From positions 1-39,076 of the forward strand of contig JBMNCQ010000091.1 of NCBI GenBank assembly GCA_049366715.1: a DNA stretch of 39,076 bases, in the 5' to 3' direction. Every line of letters begins with the position of its first letter. Within the stretch, counting starts at the first letter, position 1. Under the pieces are notes generated by a model that saw only the letters and a list, made by a program, of their open reading frames with translations, ran no database searches and was not told the DNA's origin. Below, one piece after another: positions 9,201-16,671 of this stretch. Source of the DNA: JBMNCQ01 sp049366715 (GTDB lineage Bacteria; Bacillota; Peptococcia; Peptococcales; BICA1-8). A program made the translations under genes and the position numbers.

Positions 9201-9829
9201 AAAAAACGGATAGAATCAACCTCATCATCAAAAAATTCTATACGCAAAGGCTGTTCATAGAGAATACAAAAAACATCTAAAATTCCGCCCCTGATACTAA
9301 ACTGACCGGAACTTTCCACCTGCTCCACTCTTTCATAGCCATATTGTACTAAGTATTCGAGCAATTCTTGCAAATCAATCTGTTTCCCGACTTGAACAGA
9401 TCTAAGCGCCTCCCTGAATAAATGGGGTGGGATTAGTGCCTTCGCTAAAGCTTCCGCCGGACAAACAACTACAGTTTGCAGATCATTGCGTACTAAATTT
9501 GCCAGCACCTGCAGTCTTTGACGTTGAATCTCTGCACTTTGTGCCAGTATCTCAAAAGGAATTACTTCCAGAGCCGGAAAATAAAGAACATGATAATCGG
9601 GTAGTAAATAATTAAGATCATCCCAAACCTCTTTCGCTCTTTTGGGACTATCACAGCAAATAAGCATGTTTTTACTTTGCTCATTGGCTATAATAGCCGA
9701 AATAACGGTCTTTTGCGCTCCGGTTAACCCGTAAAGCAGATGTTCATCTTTAGTTGCTAAAGATTTCAATACTAGACTTATATCATTACCTTTAGATACA
9801 GTCTTTAAGAAAGATGGTATTTGCTGCAT
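6284..9829 (-). CDS. mfd: Transcription-repair coupling factor Mfd
   Basis: 1181 residues. Order: UvrB-like N-terminal region (about 1-350), RNA polymerase interaction module with YVVHSGHGIGRYLGVERL (about 510-580), RecG-like SF2 translocase with GDVGYGKTEVA (Walker A), IDEEQRFGV and TLSATPIPRTLHMS, and the C-terminal TRCF regulatory domain. Mfd pushes stalled RNA polymerase off DNA and recruits UvrA. The frame extends 15 codons upstream, but ATG at 9829 is chosen because an AGGAGG site lies 6 bases before it and the product begins like the family. Length is normal. Confidence 0.97.
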   Translation of the reverse strand: MQQIPSFLKTVSKGNDISLVLKSLATKDEHLLYGLTGAQKTVISAIIANEQSKNMLICCDSPKRAKEVWDDLNYLLPDYHVLYFPALEVIPFEILAQSAEIQRQRLQVLANLVRNDLQTVVVCPAEALAKALIPPHLFREALRSVQVGKQIDLQELLEYLVQYGYERVEQVESSGQFSIRGGILDVFCILYEQPLRIEFFDDEVDSIRFFDLETQRSLEKVHEIQLVPAREFFLIPAYVHDGLRQIKEELAIQKERLVKKKDRNAVDKLNSKIHEVMEKVAAGLFFPGLEQFQPYFYADQGLLLDYFPANSVFCLDEPIRIRESLEHRERERNSSFADLLTVGSVLPKQSSFFFSFSEILGTIEKNKRIYLSLLPKKGLPGSVQNIIGVETKSLPPFFSKIRLLADEIKEWKRKKFAVIILLTSQAKAQRLQQGLSDCGVEAPWVGEGYEPQYGQAIIAQGNLSAGMEFIKSRLVIVTENEIFQQAKKRSPKKMFAQNGQHITRLDDLKVGDYVVHSGHGIGRYLGVERLTVGNIERDYLIIKYAGEDRLYVPTDQVELLQKYIAGEGTTPKVHKLGGTEWQRTKLKVTSSVKKLAEGLLELYAKRQGMPGFSYSSDDNWQREFEDAFPYKETPDQLKAINEVKKDMQKSMSMDRLICGDVGYGKTEVAIRAAFKAVSDDKQVAILVPTTVLAQQHYNTFRERFANYPVQIEVVSRFKTPGEQKKIIENVKAGTVDIVIGTHRLLSKDICFKDLGLLIIDEEQRFGVTHKEKIKRLKSQVDVLTLSATPIPRTLHMSLVGIRDMSVIETPPEDRYPIQTYVVENSPELIKDAVRRELGRGGQVFYVHNRVEDIEKVAEDIRLLVPEARLGIAHGQMKEDYLERVMMQFMEQELDVLVCTTIIETGLDISNVNTLIIDEADKMGLSQLYQLRGRVGRTNRVAYAYLTYKKDKILSQLAEKRLHAIREFTELGSGFKIAMRDLEIRGAGNLLGPEQHGHVSSVGFDMYCRLLEEAVRELKGDKATQKITVEIDLQVSSFIPEYYVSDSSLKLEFYQRIRLVSALKQVYDLEEELEDRFGDLPLETRNLLYIAKLKVLAGESKIRLIKQKDNIVSLNFAGDPGLTGEELLGLAQQYRRKLTFSADSDLVIKINVVRLNAEACLALLEKILMEISTLVSQKKSLL

Positions 9830-9917
9830 GCTGACCTCCTTTTTTGCTAAAAGCCGGAAAGTGGGCATCCTCAAAAGACCCCCACTGGAAAACCCCGACC
9901 TTTATTGTAATAGCAGC

Positions 9918-10319
9918 CTACCTTAACCGATCACTAATATGGATAATGCAGCGATTCCAAAGAATATGCAGAGTTATACCGGCCATGATACCAAGACTTA
10001 AATAACCTGCCAGCCTATAAACGGCAACTGTCATTATTCCAAATAACGTATGGGTTAAGATACTCATAAGGCCGGGCTTCAATCCTTTCACATTTACCTT
10101 AATATCCCAAATAGCTTCAATAACTCCAAAAATAAAATGACAATAAAAAATAGAGGCTTGCACTAAAAAAGGGATTAGTGATTTTAATGTTTCTTCTATA
10201 AAAGGAATGATCACAATAATCGCGGGATCTCCCCAAAATCTCACTATAAATCTATTAAATATCCAGGCTAATAATGCGGCAACGATTGCGGAAATTATTG
10301 TTAACATTAAGGGGCTCAA
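9918..10319 (-). CDS. Compact PrsW-like intramembrane protease family protein
   Basis: 133 residues with about four hydrophobic segments. It carries PrsW-type motifs in the right order: EETLK (E42, E43, K46; family EExxK), FGVIEA (E68), THTLFG (H90) and LHILWN (H118, N122). PrsW (MEROPS M82) is a membrane protease that cleaves anti-sigma factor RsiW in Bacillus. This protein is much shorter than the roughly 220-residue PrsW, keeping only the motif core. It lies between pth and mfd, where Bacillus has fin. The start is uncertain: TTG at 10319 or ATG at 10307, neither with a good ribosome binding site. Catalysis and substrate are unknown. Confidence 0.6.
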   Translation of the reverse strand: MSPLMLTIISAIVAALLAWIFNRFIVRFWGDPAIIVIIPFIEETLKSLIPFLVQASIFYCHFIFGVIEAIWDIKVNVKGLKPGLMSILTHTLFGIMTVAVYRLAGYLSLGIMAGITLHILWNRCIIHISDRLR

Positions 10320-10377
10320 CTTTCTGCGTTAATTTAACAATATATTCCCCGATTCTTCGGATAATATTAATTATTCA

Positions 10378-10406
10378 TTAACAATTTTAGGTTATCATCA
10401 TATTGT
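10378..10406 (+). promoter_or_regulatory. Possible plus-strand promoter antisense to the pth end
   Basis: TTAACA (10378-10383), exact 17-base spacer, TATTGT (10401-10406), about 40 bases before a plus-oriented terminator with no coding sequence between. Confidence 0.35.
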
Positions 10407-10412
10407 AATTAA

Positions 10413-10476
10413 TGGGTTTACCCAAACTTCCAACCACCTTTTTACTGCTTAGGCACCGGCCTAAGCTATTTTTTTT
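10413..10476 (+). ncRNA. Candidate small RNA (about 65 nt)
   Basis: The candidate runs from the predicted promoter at 10378-10406 to a strong terminator: stem GCTTAGGC/GCCTAAGC (10447-10466, loop ACCG) followed by TATTTTTTTT on the plus strand. The 5' part has a GGGTTTACCC hairpin and then a pyrimidine-rich, mostly unpaired stretch (CTTCCAACCACC) of the sort used for mRNA pairing. The terminator overlaps the pth 3' end. On the minus strand the stem is followed by A-rich sequence, so it is a poor pth terminator. Confidence 0.3.
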
Positions 10477-11029
10477 GGTTAAAAATATTCATCGCCTTTT
10501 CCATTCCTTCCGTAAGCCAGGTCTCAATACCTTCAACAGAAGCCGCGACCCCTTCCATTATATCCTTTTCTTCATCTTTACTAAACGCTGTTAAAACATA
10601 ATCTTTGACATCCTGAAATTGAGCCCTGCCGATACCTAATTTTAGTCTGTCAAACTCCTGGGAATGTAAATGCTGGACGATAGACTTTATCCCATTGTGC
10701 CCGCCTGATCCTCCGTCGGTTTTAAAGCGCAGCCGGCCCACCGGCAGATCCAGGTCATCATGAATAATAATAAAATCCTTAATTTGATCCTGGTAAAAAT
10801 TAATTAATTCATAAACAGCCTGTCCGCTTAAGTTCATATAAGTCTGAGGCTTCACCAAAAGTATTTTTTTACCCTCCCAAAAACCTGTCTGGACTAAAGA
10901 TTGCCCCTGTTTCTTATCCACTTTTATATTTAGTTGCCCGGCAATTTTATCAATCACTTCAAAGCCCACATTGTGCCTGGTCTTGGCGTATTTACGCCCG
11001 GGATTGCCCAGGCCCACTATCATGAACAA
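10466..11029 (-). CDS. pth: Peptidyl-tRNA hydrolase
   Basis: 187 residues from a TTG at 11029, with MFMIVGLGNPGRKYAKTRHN aligned to the usual MKLIVGLGNPG start; His26 in RHNVGF is the catalytic histidine. The motifs PQTYMNLSG, IIHDDLDLP and GGHNGIKS are all present. Pth frees tRNA from prematurely released peptidyl-tRNA; in Bacillus it is SpoVC. An ATG further upstream (11050) overlaps the ribosome binding site GGAGAGGGG, which is 8 bases before the TTG, so the TTG start is preferred. The gene follows ctc, as in Bacillus. Confidence 0.95.
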   Translation of the reverse strand: MFMIVGLGNPGRKYAKTRHNVGFEVIDKIAGQLNIKVDKKQGQSLVQTGFWEGKKILLVKPQTYMNLSGQAVYELINFYQDQIKDFIIIHDDLDLPVGRLRFKTDGGSGGHNGIKSIVQHLHSQEFDRLKLGIGRAQFQDVKDYVLTAFSKDEEKDIMEGVAASVEGIETWLTEGMEKAMNIFNQKK

Positions 11030-11117
11030 TTTTATTACCCCTCTCCACATATATACAGATGATATGAAAAATTTAGACTATCTCATTTCTCTCCCCGTTA
11101 CGAACAAAACGACTTAA

Positions 11118-11157
11118 GACGAGTTACCCATTATGTGCACGAATAGGTTACTCGTCT
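11118..11157 (-). repeat. Inverted repeat between ctc and pth
   Basis: Twelve-base arms AGACGAGTTACC and GGTTACTCGTCT (one mismatch), separated by about 15 bases that include GTGCAC. No proper T-run follows on either strand. It may be a weak terminator, a processing site or an mRNA-stability hairpin between ctc and pth. Confidence 0.6.
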
Positions 11158-11180
11158 CATGAAAATTATGGGACTTTTCT

Positions 11181-11810
11181 TCACTCCGCTGCTTCCGGCT
11201 TCTCTTCTTCCGTTACATTACCGGCATGTTCTGCCTGTTCTTCTTCATCCTCTTCCAGCACGGGCGGGATAACACTTATTAATATCTGCTGCGGCTCAGA
11301 AATTATTTTAATCTGTTCATTTACCACCAGACTGCCTACACTTAATTTATCACCAATGGCTAAATCACTTATATCCATTGCGAGATTTTCCGGAATATTC
11401 CCGGGCAAGCATTCAATTTCAACCGCGGGATCTCCGTACTGGATAATACCGCCTGCTGCCAGACCCTTAGGTTCACCTGTAAAGTTAACGGCAACCTCCG
11501 TGCGAATTTTCTTATTCATCGAAACCTCTGAGAAATCAATATGGGTGTAATGTCCTGTAACGGGATGAGTTTGAATTTCCTTAATCATAGCTTGGACACT
11601 TTTATTTTTTACCTTAAGCGTTAATATTGCATTTAATCCGTTCGTATTTAAAATATTCAGCAAATCCCGTTTGCTCACCGTAATCGGTACTGTCCCCGTT
11701 TGAGGTCCGTAAATAACAGCCGGCAGCCTTCCTTCCGCCCGCATCCTGTTAAGAGCCCCTCTACCTAAAGACCCGTTTCTATCAGATACTTCCAAAATTA
11801 CCGTTTTCAC
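11181..11810 (-). CDS. ctc: Ribosomal protein bL25, long form (CTC/TL5)
   Basis: 209 residues from a GTG at 11810. The N-terminal half is the L25 5S rRNA-binding domain (RMRAEGRLPAVIYGPQ, then TLKVKNKSVQAMIKEIQ, HPVTGHYTHIDF). The C-terminal half is the TL5/CTC beta domain with an acidic tail rich in E, ending at the stop. GTG is chosen because an AAAGGAG site is 8 bases upstream; an ATG six codons earlier overlaps that site. The gene follows prs by 56 bases with no terminator between, so glmU-prs-ctc is likely one operon. In Bacillus ctc is a general-stress gene; no SigB-like promoter was recognised here. Confidence 0.94.
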   Translation of the reverse strand: MKTVILEVSDRNGSLGRGALNRMRAEGRLPAVIYGPQTGTVPITVSKRDLLNILNTNGLNAILTLKVKNKSVQAMIKEIQTHPVTGHYTHIDFSEVSMNKKIRTEVAVNFTGEPKGLAAGGIIQYGDPAVEIECLPGNIPENLAMDISDLAIGDKLSVGSLVVNEQIKIISEPQQILISVIPPVLEEDEEEQAEHAGNVTEEEKPEAAE

Positions 11811-11866
11811 TTTTCCCACTCCTTTCATCTAAGTATTATATCCAGATGAAAGGTCAGGGAAACATT

Positions 11867-12814
11867 TTAATCAAACAATTTACTTACGGATAAGTCTTCA
11901 TGAATGCGAATAATCGCTTCACCCATTATCGGTGCAACAGATAAAACTTTTATCTTGTCCAATTTTTTGTCGGAAGTTAGCGGTATGGTATTCGTTGTTA
12001 CTAATTCTGTTATCGGTGATTTTTCCAGGCGGGTTATGGCCGGCCCGGAGAGAACTGCGTGTGTACAGCAGGCATAGACATTTTTGGCCCCTCTTTCAAG
12101 TAATGCTTCGGCTCCATTCGTAATCGTACCTGCAGTGTCTATAATATCATCAGTCATAATTACATTCTTTCCCTTAACCTCGCCGATTAGGTTCATTACC
12201 TCGGATACGTTGGGCATCGGTCTCCGTTTATCGATAATAGCCAGCGGCGTCCCCATCCGTTCAGCTAAATTTCGGGCCCGGGTAACACCCCCCATATCGG
12301 GTGAAACAACAACAAGGTCCTCTAAACCTTTATTAATGTAATACTCAGCTAAAATGGGAACTCCTAAGAGATGGTCAACAGGAATATCAAAAAATCCCTG
12401 AATCTGCCCGGCATGTAAATCCATAGTCAACACCCGCCGGGCTCCGGCCTGTACGATTAAATTAGCGATAAGCTTAGCGGTAATGGGATCACGGGCTCTG
12501 GCCTTTCTATCCTGACGGGCATATCCATAATAAGGCAAGAGGGCGGTAATCCTCCGGGCAGAGGCCCTTCTTACCGCATCGATCATAATTAAGAGCTCCA
12601 TCAAATTATCATTTACCGGTGTACAGGTAGGCTGAATAATAAAAACATCCGCCCCTCTCACACTCTCGTCAATGGTCAGATTTATTTCCCCGTCACTGAA
12701 TCTGCCGACTTTATTACTCCCCAGCTCTAATCCCAGGTACTCGGCAATCTCAGCCGCAAGTTCAATATTGGCATTTCCTGAAAAAACCTTTAAGTTTTTA
12801 TACCTTCTCGACAT
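11867..12814 (-). CDS. prs: Ribose-phosphate pyrophosphokinase (PRPP synthetase)
   Basis: 315 residues, the standard length. It makes PRPP from ribose 5-phosphate and ATP for purine, pyrimidine, histidine and NAD synthesis. Visible motifs: the ATP flexible region YGYARQDRKARARDPITAKL, the metal site MDLHAGQIQGFFDIPVDHL, VVSPDMGGVTRAR, and the PRPP loop MTDDIIDTAGTITNGAE. ATG start with an AGGAGG site about 10 bases upstream. It follows glmU by 22 bases. PRPP is also the effector of PurR, encoded nearby. Confidence 0.98.
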   Translation of the reverse strand: MSRRYKNLKVFSGNANIELAAEIAEYLGLELGSNKVGRFSDGEINLTIDESVRGADVFIIQPTCTPVNDNLMELLIMIDAVRRASARRITALLPYYGYARQDRKARARDPITAKLIANLIVQAGARRVLTMDLHAGQIQGFFDIPVDHLLGVPILAEYYINKGLEDLVVVSPDMGGVTRARNLAERMGTPLAIIDKRRPMPNVSEVMNLIGEVKGKNVIMTDDIIDTAGTITNGAEALLERGAKNVYACCTHAVLSGPAITRLEKSPITELVTTNTIPLTSDKKLDKIKVLSVAPIMGEAIIRIHEDLSVSKLFD

Positions 12815-12836
12815 GTTGTAATAACCTCCTAAACCT

Positions 12837-14192
12837 TTACTTATTATCTTTAACCCAATCAGGGATATTTTTCTGTCTCTGTCTGGCTATACCTAAAGCT
12901 TTATCAGGAACATCTTGGTTAATGGATGACCCTGCTCCGATTACCGTATCTTTGCCAATTTTCACGGGAGCGATAAGGTTAGTATTGCTGCCGACGAAAG
13001 CTCTATCTTCAATAATCGTTACGTGCTTCTCCCTACCGTCATAATTACAGGTAATTGTGCCACAGCCGATGTTTACCTGCTCTCCGATAACGGCATCCCC
13101 GATGTAGGATAAATGAGGTACCTTGCTGTCTTTGCCGATCTCTGATTTTTTAATTTCCACAAAATCTCCGACTTTTACATTTTCGTTTAAGACCGCACCC
13201 GGACGTAAATATGCGAAGGGCCCGATATTACAGTTGGCAGCTACCCGGCTTTCTGTAATAACTGAGTTCTGAATAACGCAATAATCTCCGATTGTACTAT
13301 CAATTACTCTGGTATGAGGACCGATGGTGCATTCCTTGCCAATTCTAGCGATGCCCTCAATAACAGAGCCGGGATAAATCACTGTGTCTGTACCTATTTC
13401 TACCGTATCATGAATATATGTATTACAAGGATCAATTATCGTAACACCTGCCAGCATTAGCTTTTCCAGTGTTCTTTGCCGCAGGACCTGTTCGGCCTCT
13501 GCTAATTGCAGCTTATTATTTATTCCTAAACTCTCTTTAATATCCTCCAAAATATGAGCTGCTACTTTCAAATTATTTGCAACGGCGATTTTTATTAAAT
13601 CAGTCAGGTAATACTCTTGCTGGGTATTATTATTGGTCAAAGTGTTGAGATATTCTTTTAGAAAAGCTCCCGTAAAACAATAGGTACCTGTATTTATTTC
13701 ACAAATCTTTTTCTCTTCTTCAGCAGCATCCTTTTCTTCAACAATAGCAATTACCTGCCCGTTTTGCCGTATGATCCTTCCATAACCTTCAGGATTATCA
13801 ATAATCGAGGTTAAAATTGTTACAACAGCATCAGAGTCATCATGCTTTGCTATGAGCCTGTCTAAAGTCTCCGCCCTCAGCAAAGGAGTATCGCCGCAGA
13901 CAACTAAGACATTTTTCATATCCTGGTCCAGCAAGTCTTCTGCTTGCATCACTGCATGACCTGTACCCAGCTGTTCCCTTTGATAAACAAATTCGGTACG
14001 ATCTTGCAGGCTTTCTTGAATTTTTTCCGCACCATGACCGAGGACCAGTATCTTTCTATCTACTTGAACCTTGGACAGGGTACTCAAAACATGTTCAAGC
14101 ATCGGTTTTCCCATCACCCTGTGTAAAACCTTAGGAAGCTCAGATTTCATGCGGGTGCCCTGTCCGGCAGCCAATACTATTGCGACATTCAA
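12837..14192 (-). CDS. glmU: Bifunctional GlmU: N-acetyltransferase and uridyltransferase
   Basis: 451 residues. The N-terminal half is the pyrophosphorylase (LAAGQGTRMKSELPKVLH; VVCGDTPLL; EINTGTYCF). The C-terminal half, from about 250, is a left-handed beta helix with hexapeptide repeats and the acetyltransferase motifs SYIGDAVIGE and GCGTITCNYDG. GlmU makes UDP-GlcNAc for peptidoglycan. The start is TTG at 14192, with AGGGGG about 8 bases before it; the ATG four bases downstream is out of frame. An extended -10 promoter lies upstream. First gene of the glmU-prs-ctc unit. Confidence 0.98.
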   Translation of the reverse strand: MNVAIVLAAGQGTRMKSELPKVLHRVMGKPMLEHVLSTLSKVQVDRKILVLGHGAEKIQESLQDRTEFVYQREQLGTGHAVMQAEDLLDQDMKNVLVVCGDTPLLRAETLDRLIAKHDDSDAVVTILTSIIDNPEGYGRIIRQNGQVIAIVEEKDAAEEEKKICEINTGTYCFTGAFLKEYLNTLTNNNTQQEYYLTDLIKIAVANNLKVAAHILEDIKESLGINNKLQLAEAEQVLRQRTLEKLMLAGVTIIDPCNTYIHDTVEIGTDTVIYPGSVIEGIARIGKECTIGPHTRVIDSTIGDYCVIQNSVITESRVAANCNIGPFAYLRPGAVLNENVKVGDFVEIKKSEIGKDSKVPHLSYIGDAVIGEQVNIGCGTITCNYDGREKHVTIIEDRAFVGSNTNLIAPVKIGKDTVIGAGSSINQDVPDKALGIARQRQKNIPDWVKDNK

Positions 14193-14232
14193 ATTTTACA
14201 GCCCCCTTGAATCCCAGTTTTCACTATTAATA

Positions 14233-14241
14233 GTTATACCA
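14233..14241 (-). promoter_or_regulatory. Extended -10 promoter element of glmU
   Basis: Minus strand TGGTATAAC (14241-14233), that is TGn followed by TATAAC. No good -35 box at 17 bases was found. It lies between the spoVG terminator and the glmU start. Confidence 0.4.
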
Positions 14242-14364
14242 TAAATATTAATAAAAAGTACACCAAATTAAAAGTATTCCATATTTTTTCACCTTAAAAT
14301 TTTAAACTGCTTAAAGATAAGAAAAAGCCGGGCATCTTAAAAATCTGCCAAATGGATTTTTGCA

Positions 14365-14398
14365 CAAAAAAAAGGAGCCCCCTCTTTCTTGCTCCTTT
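14365..14398 (-). terminator. Intrinsic terminator of spoVG
   Basis: Minus strand AAAGGAGC ... GCTCCTTT stem followed by eight T, about 20 bases after the spoVG stop codon. Confidence 0.9.
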
Positions 14399-14420
14399 AA
14401 GCTTGTCTGCTTTTTAATTA

Positions 14421-14675
14421 TTACATTGCCTCTTCATAGGCTCTTAAAACCGCACTCTGGATAACATCTCTAGCTGAAGACGAAATTGGATGGGCAATAT
14501 CCCTAAATTCACCATCAGGCATTTTCTTACTCGGCATAGCTACAAATAACCCTTTTTGACCTTCTACTACTTTTACATCATGTACTACGAAGGCATCATC
14601 GAAGGTAACAGAAACAATTGCCTTCATCCTGCCATCCATGTTTATCTTTCTAATCCGTACATCTGTAATGTTCAT
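14421..14675 (-). CDS. spoVG: SpoVG, RNA-binding regulatory protein
   Basis: 84 residues matching SpoVG over its length: ITDVRIRKI at the start, VSVTFDDAFVVHDVKV, and GLFVAMPSKKMPDGEFRDIA, then PISSSARDVIQ. SpoVG is a small dimeric nucleic-acid-binding regulator affecting septation, sporulation and virulence genes in Firmicutes. It is transcribed alone, from a SigH-type promoter to its own terminator, between purR and glmU as in Bacillus. ATG start preceded by a purine-rich GGGTGGTG site. Confidence 0.97.
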   Translation of the reverse strand: MNITDVRIRKINMDGRMKAIVSVTFDDAFVVHDVKVVEGQKGLFVAMPSKKMPDGEFRDIAHPISSSARDVIQSAVLRAYEEAM

Positions 14676-14726
14676 AACACTTCACCACCCTTCATGATTG
14701 CGAAACATTTTGACATCAATCACCTT

Positions 14727-14753
14727 ATTCGGCAATAATTTGGAAAATCCTTC
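14727..14753 (-). promoter_or_regulatory. SigH promoter of spoVG
   Basis: Minus strand GAAGGATTT (14753-14745), 11-base spacer, GCCGAAT (14733-14727). This matches the SigH consensus RnAGGAwWW-N11/12-RnnGAAT at every defined position. spoVG of B. subtilis is the classical SigH-dependent gene. Confidence 0.75.
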
Positions 14754-14802
14754 TTTAGTATAAGAAAATTACCAATAATTAATAATTTTATACATGCATA
14801 GC

Positions 14803-15612
14803 TCAATTTTTGCGTTTTAATAATACTTTTTCATGTTTTTCATCTAATTCCACCAGTTCTAAAAGCCCAAAATAATCTTCAACTACTTTATTTAAAGGTT
14901 CTCTGGTATCAACCAGCACCCCCATACCTAATACTTCCGCTTTGAATTCTTTCATGAGATCAATCATCCCTTTGGCAGTTCCCCCGGCTTTCATGAAATC
15001 ATCAATAATAATAACTCTTGCTTCCGGCTTTAATGCTCTCCTGGCCAGAGACATCGTACCTATTTTTTTCGTAGAACCGGATACATAGTTTATACTAACG
15101 GCAGAACCCTCCGTGACCCTGCTGTCATCTCTGATGATTACCAAAGGGACATTAAAGGATTTCGCAGTCATCAGCGCTAAAGGAATGCCCTTGGTCTCGA
15201 CGGTTACAATATAATCCGGTTCCCGGCCTTTAAATTTATGAGCAAATATTGCGCCCAGTCTGGCTACGATTGAGGGGTCATAAATAACATCAGTCATATA
15301 CAAATAGCCCCCGGGAAGAATTCTCTGCGAATCGGATAATTTATGGGCTAATTTATTAAGAAACTCTATTTCAATCGCCAGACTATAGTAAGGTAATAAT
15401 TTAACCCCTCCCGCCGCTCCCGGTACTGTTTCTAAATTTCCTTGACCTGTCTGCCGTAAGGTATCTTTAATGATGGATAAATCTTCACTTATACTTGATT
15501 TAGCCGATTGAAACAAATCCGCAAAATATCCAAGGGTAAACAACTGATGTGGACTTTCAAGGAGGATTTTTGTCATTAGTACCATTCGTTCACTTCTACG
15601 CCATTTTTCCAA
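14803..15612 (-). CDS. purR: Purine operon repressor PurR
   Basis: 269 residues. Residues 1-73 are the winged-helix DNA-binding domain specific to Gram-positive PurR (RRSERMVLMTKILLESPHQL). The rest is a phosphoribosyltransferase-like domain with the PRPP-binding motif VIIIDDFMKAGGTAKGM around 200-216. In Bacillus it represses purine genes and PRPP relieves repression. The start is a TTG at 15612 with GGAGG 9 bases upstream. It lies upstream of spoVG, as in Bacillus; the yabJ gene usually between them is missing. It has its own SigA-type promoter. Confidence 0.96.
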   Translation of the reverse strand: MEKWRRSERMVLMTKILLESPHQLFTLGYFADLFQSAKSSISEDLSIIKDTLRQTGQGNLETVPGAAGGVKLLPYYSLAIEIEFLNKLAHKLSDSQRILPGGYLYMTDVIYDPSIVARLGAIFAHKFKGREPDYIVTVETKGIPLALMTAKSFNVPLVIIRDDSRVTEGSAVSINYVSGSTKKIGTMSLARRALKPEARVIIIDDFMKAGGTAKGMIDLMKEFKAEVLGMGVLVDTREPLNKVVEDYFGLLELVELDEKHEKVLLKRKN

Positions 15613-15699
15613 TTATTTTACCTCCTGTTCAAGCAGGTTATCTGCTCATTTCCGAATATTAACCAGCATTATCCCTGGTTTTATTCACCTTCTTCTTTT

Positions 15700-15729
15700 A
15701 TTATAAACAAAAAACCTTTTTTGTGGCAA
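15700..15729 (-). promoter_or_regulatory. SigA promoter of purR
   Basis: Minus strand TTGCCA (15729-15724), 18-base spacer, TATAAT (15705-15700). The roughly 80-base leader downstream includes a small hairpin AACCAG/CTGGTT at 15661-15680. Confidence 0.7.
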
Positions 15730-15837
15730 CATTAAAGCAGACAAAAATCTTACGGCTATGTTCAAGGACCGTATGAAAGGGAAAAGCTATACGGCATGTC
15801 CGTCATGATCACGTCAGCCTTTGTATATGTATATATG

Positions 15838-15863
15838 AAAAACGGGCCTTTAGCCCGTTTTGT
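15838..15863 (-). terminator. Intrinsic terminator of the ispE-gntR-nucleotidyltransferase unit
   Basis: Minus strand AACGGGC-TAAAG-GCCCGTT followed by TTT, about 17 bases after the nucleotidyltransferase stop codon. Confidence 0.85.
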
Positions 15864-15879
15864 TAAACGATATCCAGCT

Positions 15880-16647
15880 TTAAGCAAGTTTTCCGATTAT
15901 TCTCTGCACTAATTCCAAATCACTGGGTTTATCGACATCAACGCCGATTTCAGGATCACTGACAATAATCGCCCTGCCCTTTATACGAAACAATTCCCCT
16001 ACCCTATTTTGGGCGTCTGAGATCGATAATCTTCTCAGCAGATACTTAAATACATAAGAAAAACCTATATATTGCAGGAGCTTAAAGGGACTTTTTCTAT
16101 ATTTGACTAATTCTTCGGCATATTTAGCACAGGGTCCGATGATCCGGGGATTAATCAAAAATACGTTACCACCGGTGAATATACCTTCTTTCAGCTTGAC
16201 ATAAGTTCTTTTAACTCCGGGAAATTTCTCCTGATTTAAAGTTTCGGAGACTATGGGATAAATGATATCGGCATCCTCTTGGGATGCTTTCACCAGAAAA
16301 TTGTCAATAATGGTTCCTGTAATTAAAGGAATATCAGATGTCACAACTAATATCCTGTCTTCACGGTTAACATCCAAAAGTCTGACCGCATTCAACAAAC
16401 TTTGCACAATGGTCGTTCCGCTTTCGGCAACTTTTATATGAATATTTTGCTCAAATACCCGGACCAGCTTTTCTTTAGGCCCTGCAATAATAACCTCTTC
16501 AACATTTTGAGCCTGAATGAGAGCCTCTACCACATATTCTACCATACACCTATTGCCGATTTTGATCAGTGCCTCGTTTGTCTCACCGCTGCATTCCTGC
16601 AGCCGCCCGTTATTGGAGCTGCCGGCTAATACTATTGCCTTTGTCAA
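15880..16647 (-). CDS. MobA-like NTP transferase family protein
   Basis: 255 residues with a Rossmann-like nucleotidyltransferase fold: TKAIVLAGSS at the start replaces the usual LAGGxSxRMG, ALIKIGNRCMVEYVVEAL is the PLxGKPMLxxv-type segment, and VVTSDIPLI carries the metal-binding aspartate. Such enzymes activate sugars, polyols or cofactors with an NTP, but the substrate here is not evident. The glycine-rich loop is degenerate (SSNNGRLQE). TTG start with AAAGGGG 8 bases upstream. It follows gntR by 24 bases and ends in a terminator. Related genes sit near ispE in some Clostridia; specific function unknown. Confidence 0.75.
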   Translation of the reverse strand: MTKAIVLAGSSNNGRLQECSGETNEALIKIGNRCMVEYVVEALIQAQNVEEVIIAGPKEKLVRVFEQNIHIKVAESGTTIVQSLLNAVRLLDVNREDRILVVTSDIPLITGTIIDNFLVKASQEDADIIYPIVSETLNQEKFPGVKRTYVKLKEGIFTGGNVFLINPRIIGPCAKYAEELVKYRKSPFKLLQYIGFSYVFKYLLRRLSISDAQNRVGELFRIKGRAIIVSDPEIGVDVDKPSDLELVQRIIGKLA

Positions 16648-16671
16648 GACATGAACCCCTTTCGAGTTATA

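Noticed and set aside
10447..10476. Treating this stem-loop as the pth terminator
   Set aside because: On the minus strand the stem is followed by AGTAAAAAGG, not T; the T-run is on the plus strand.
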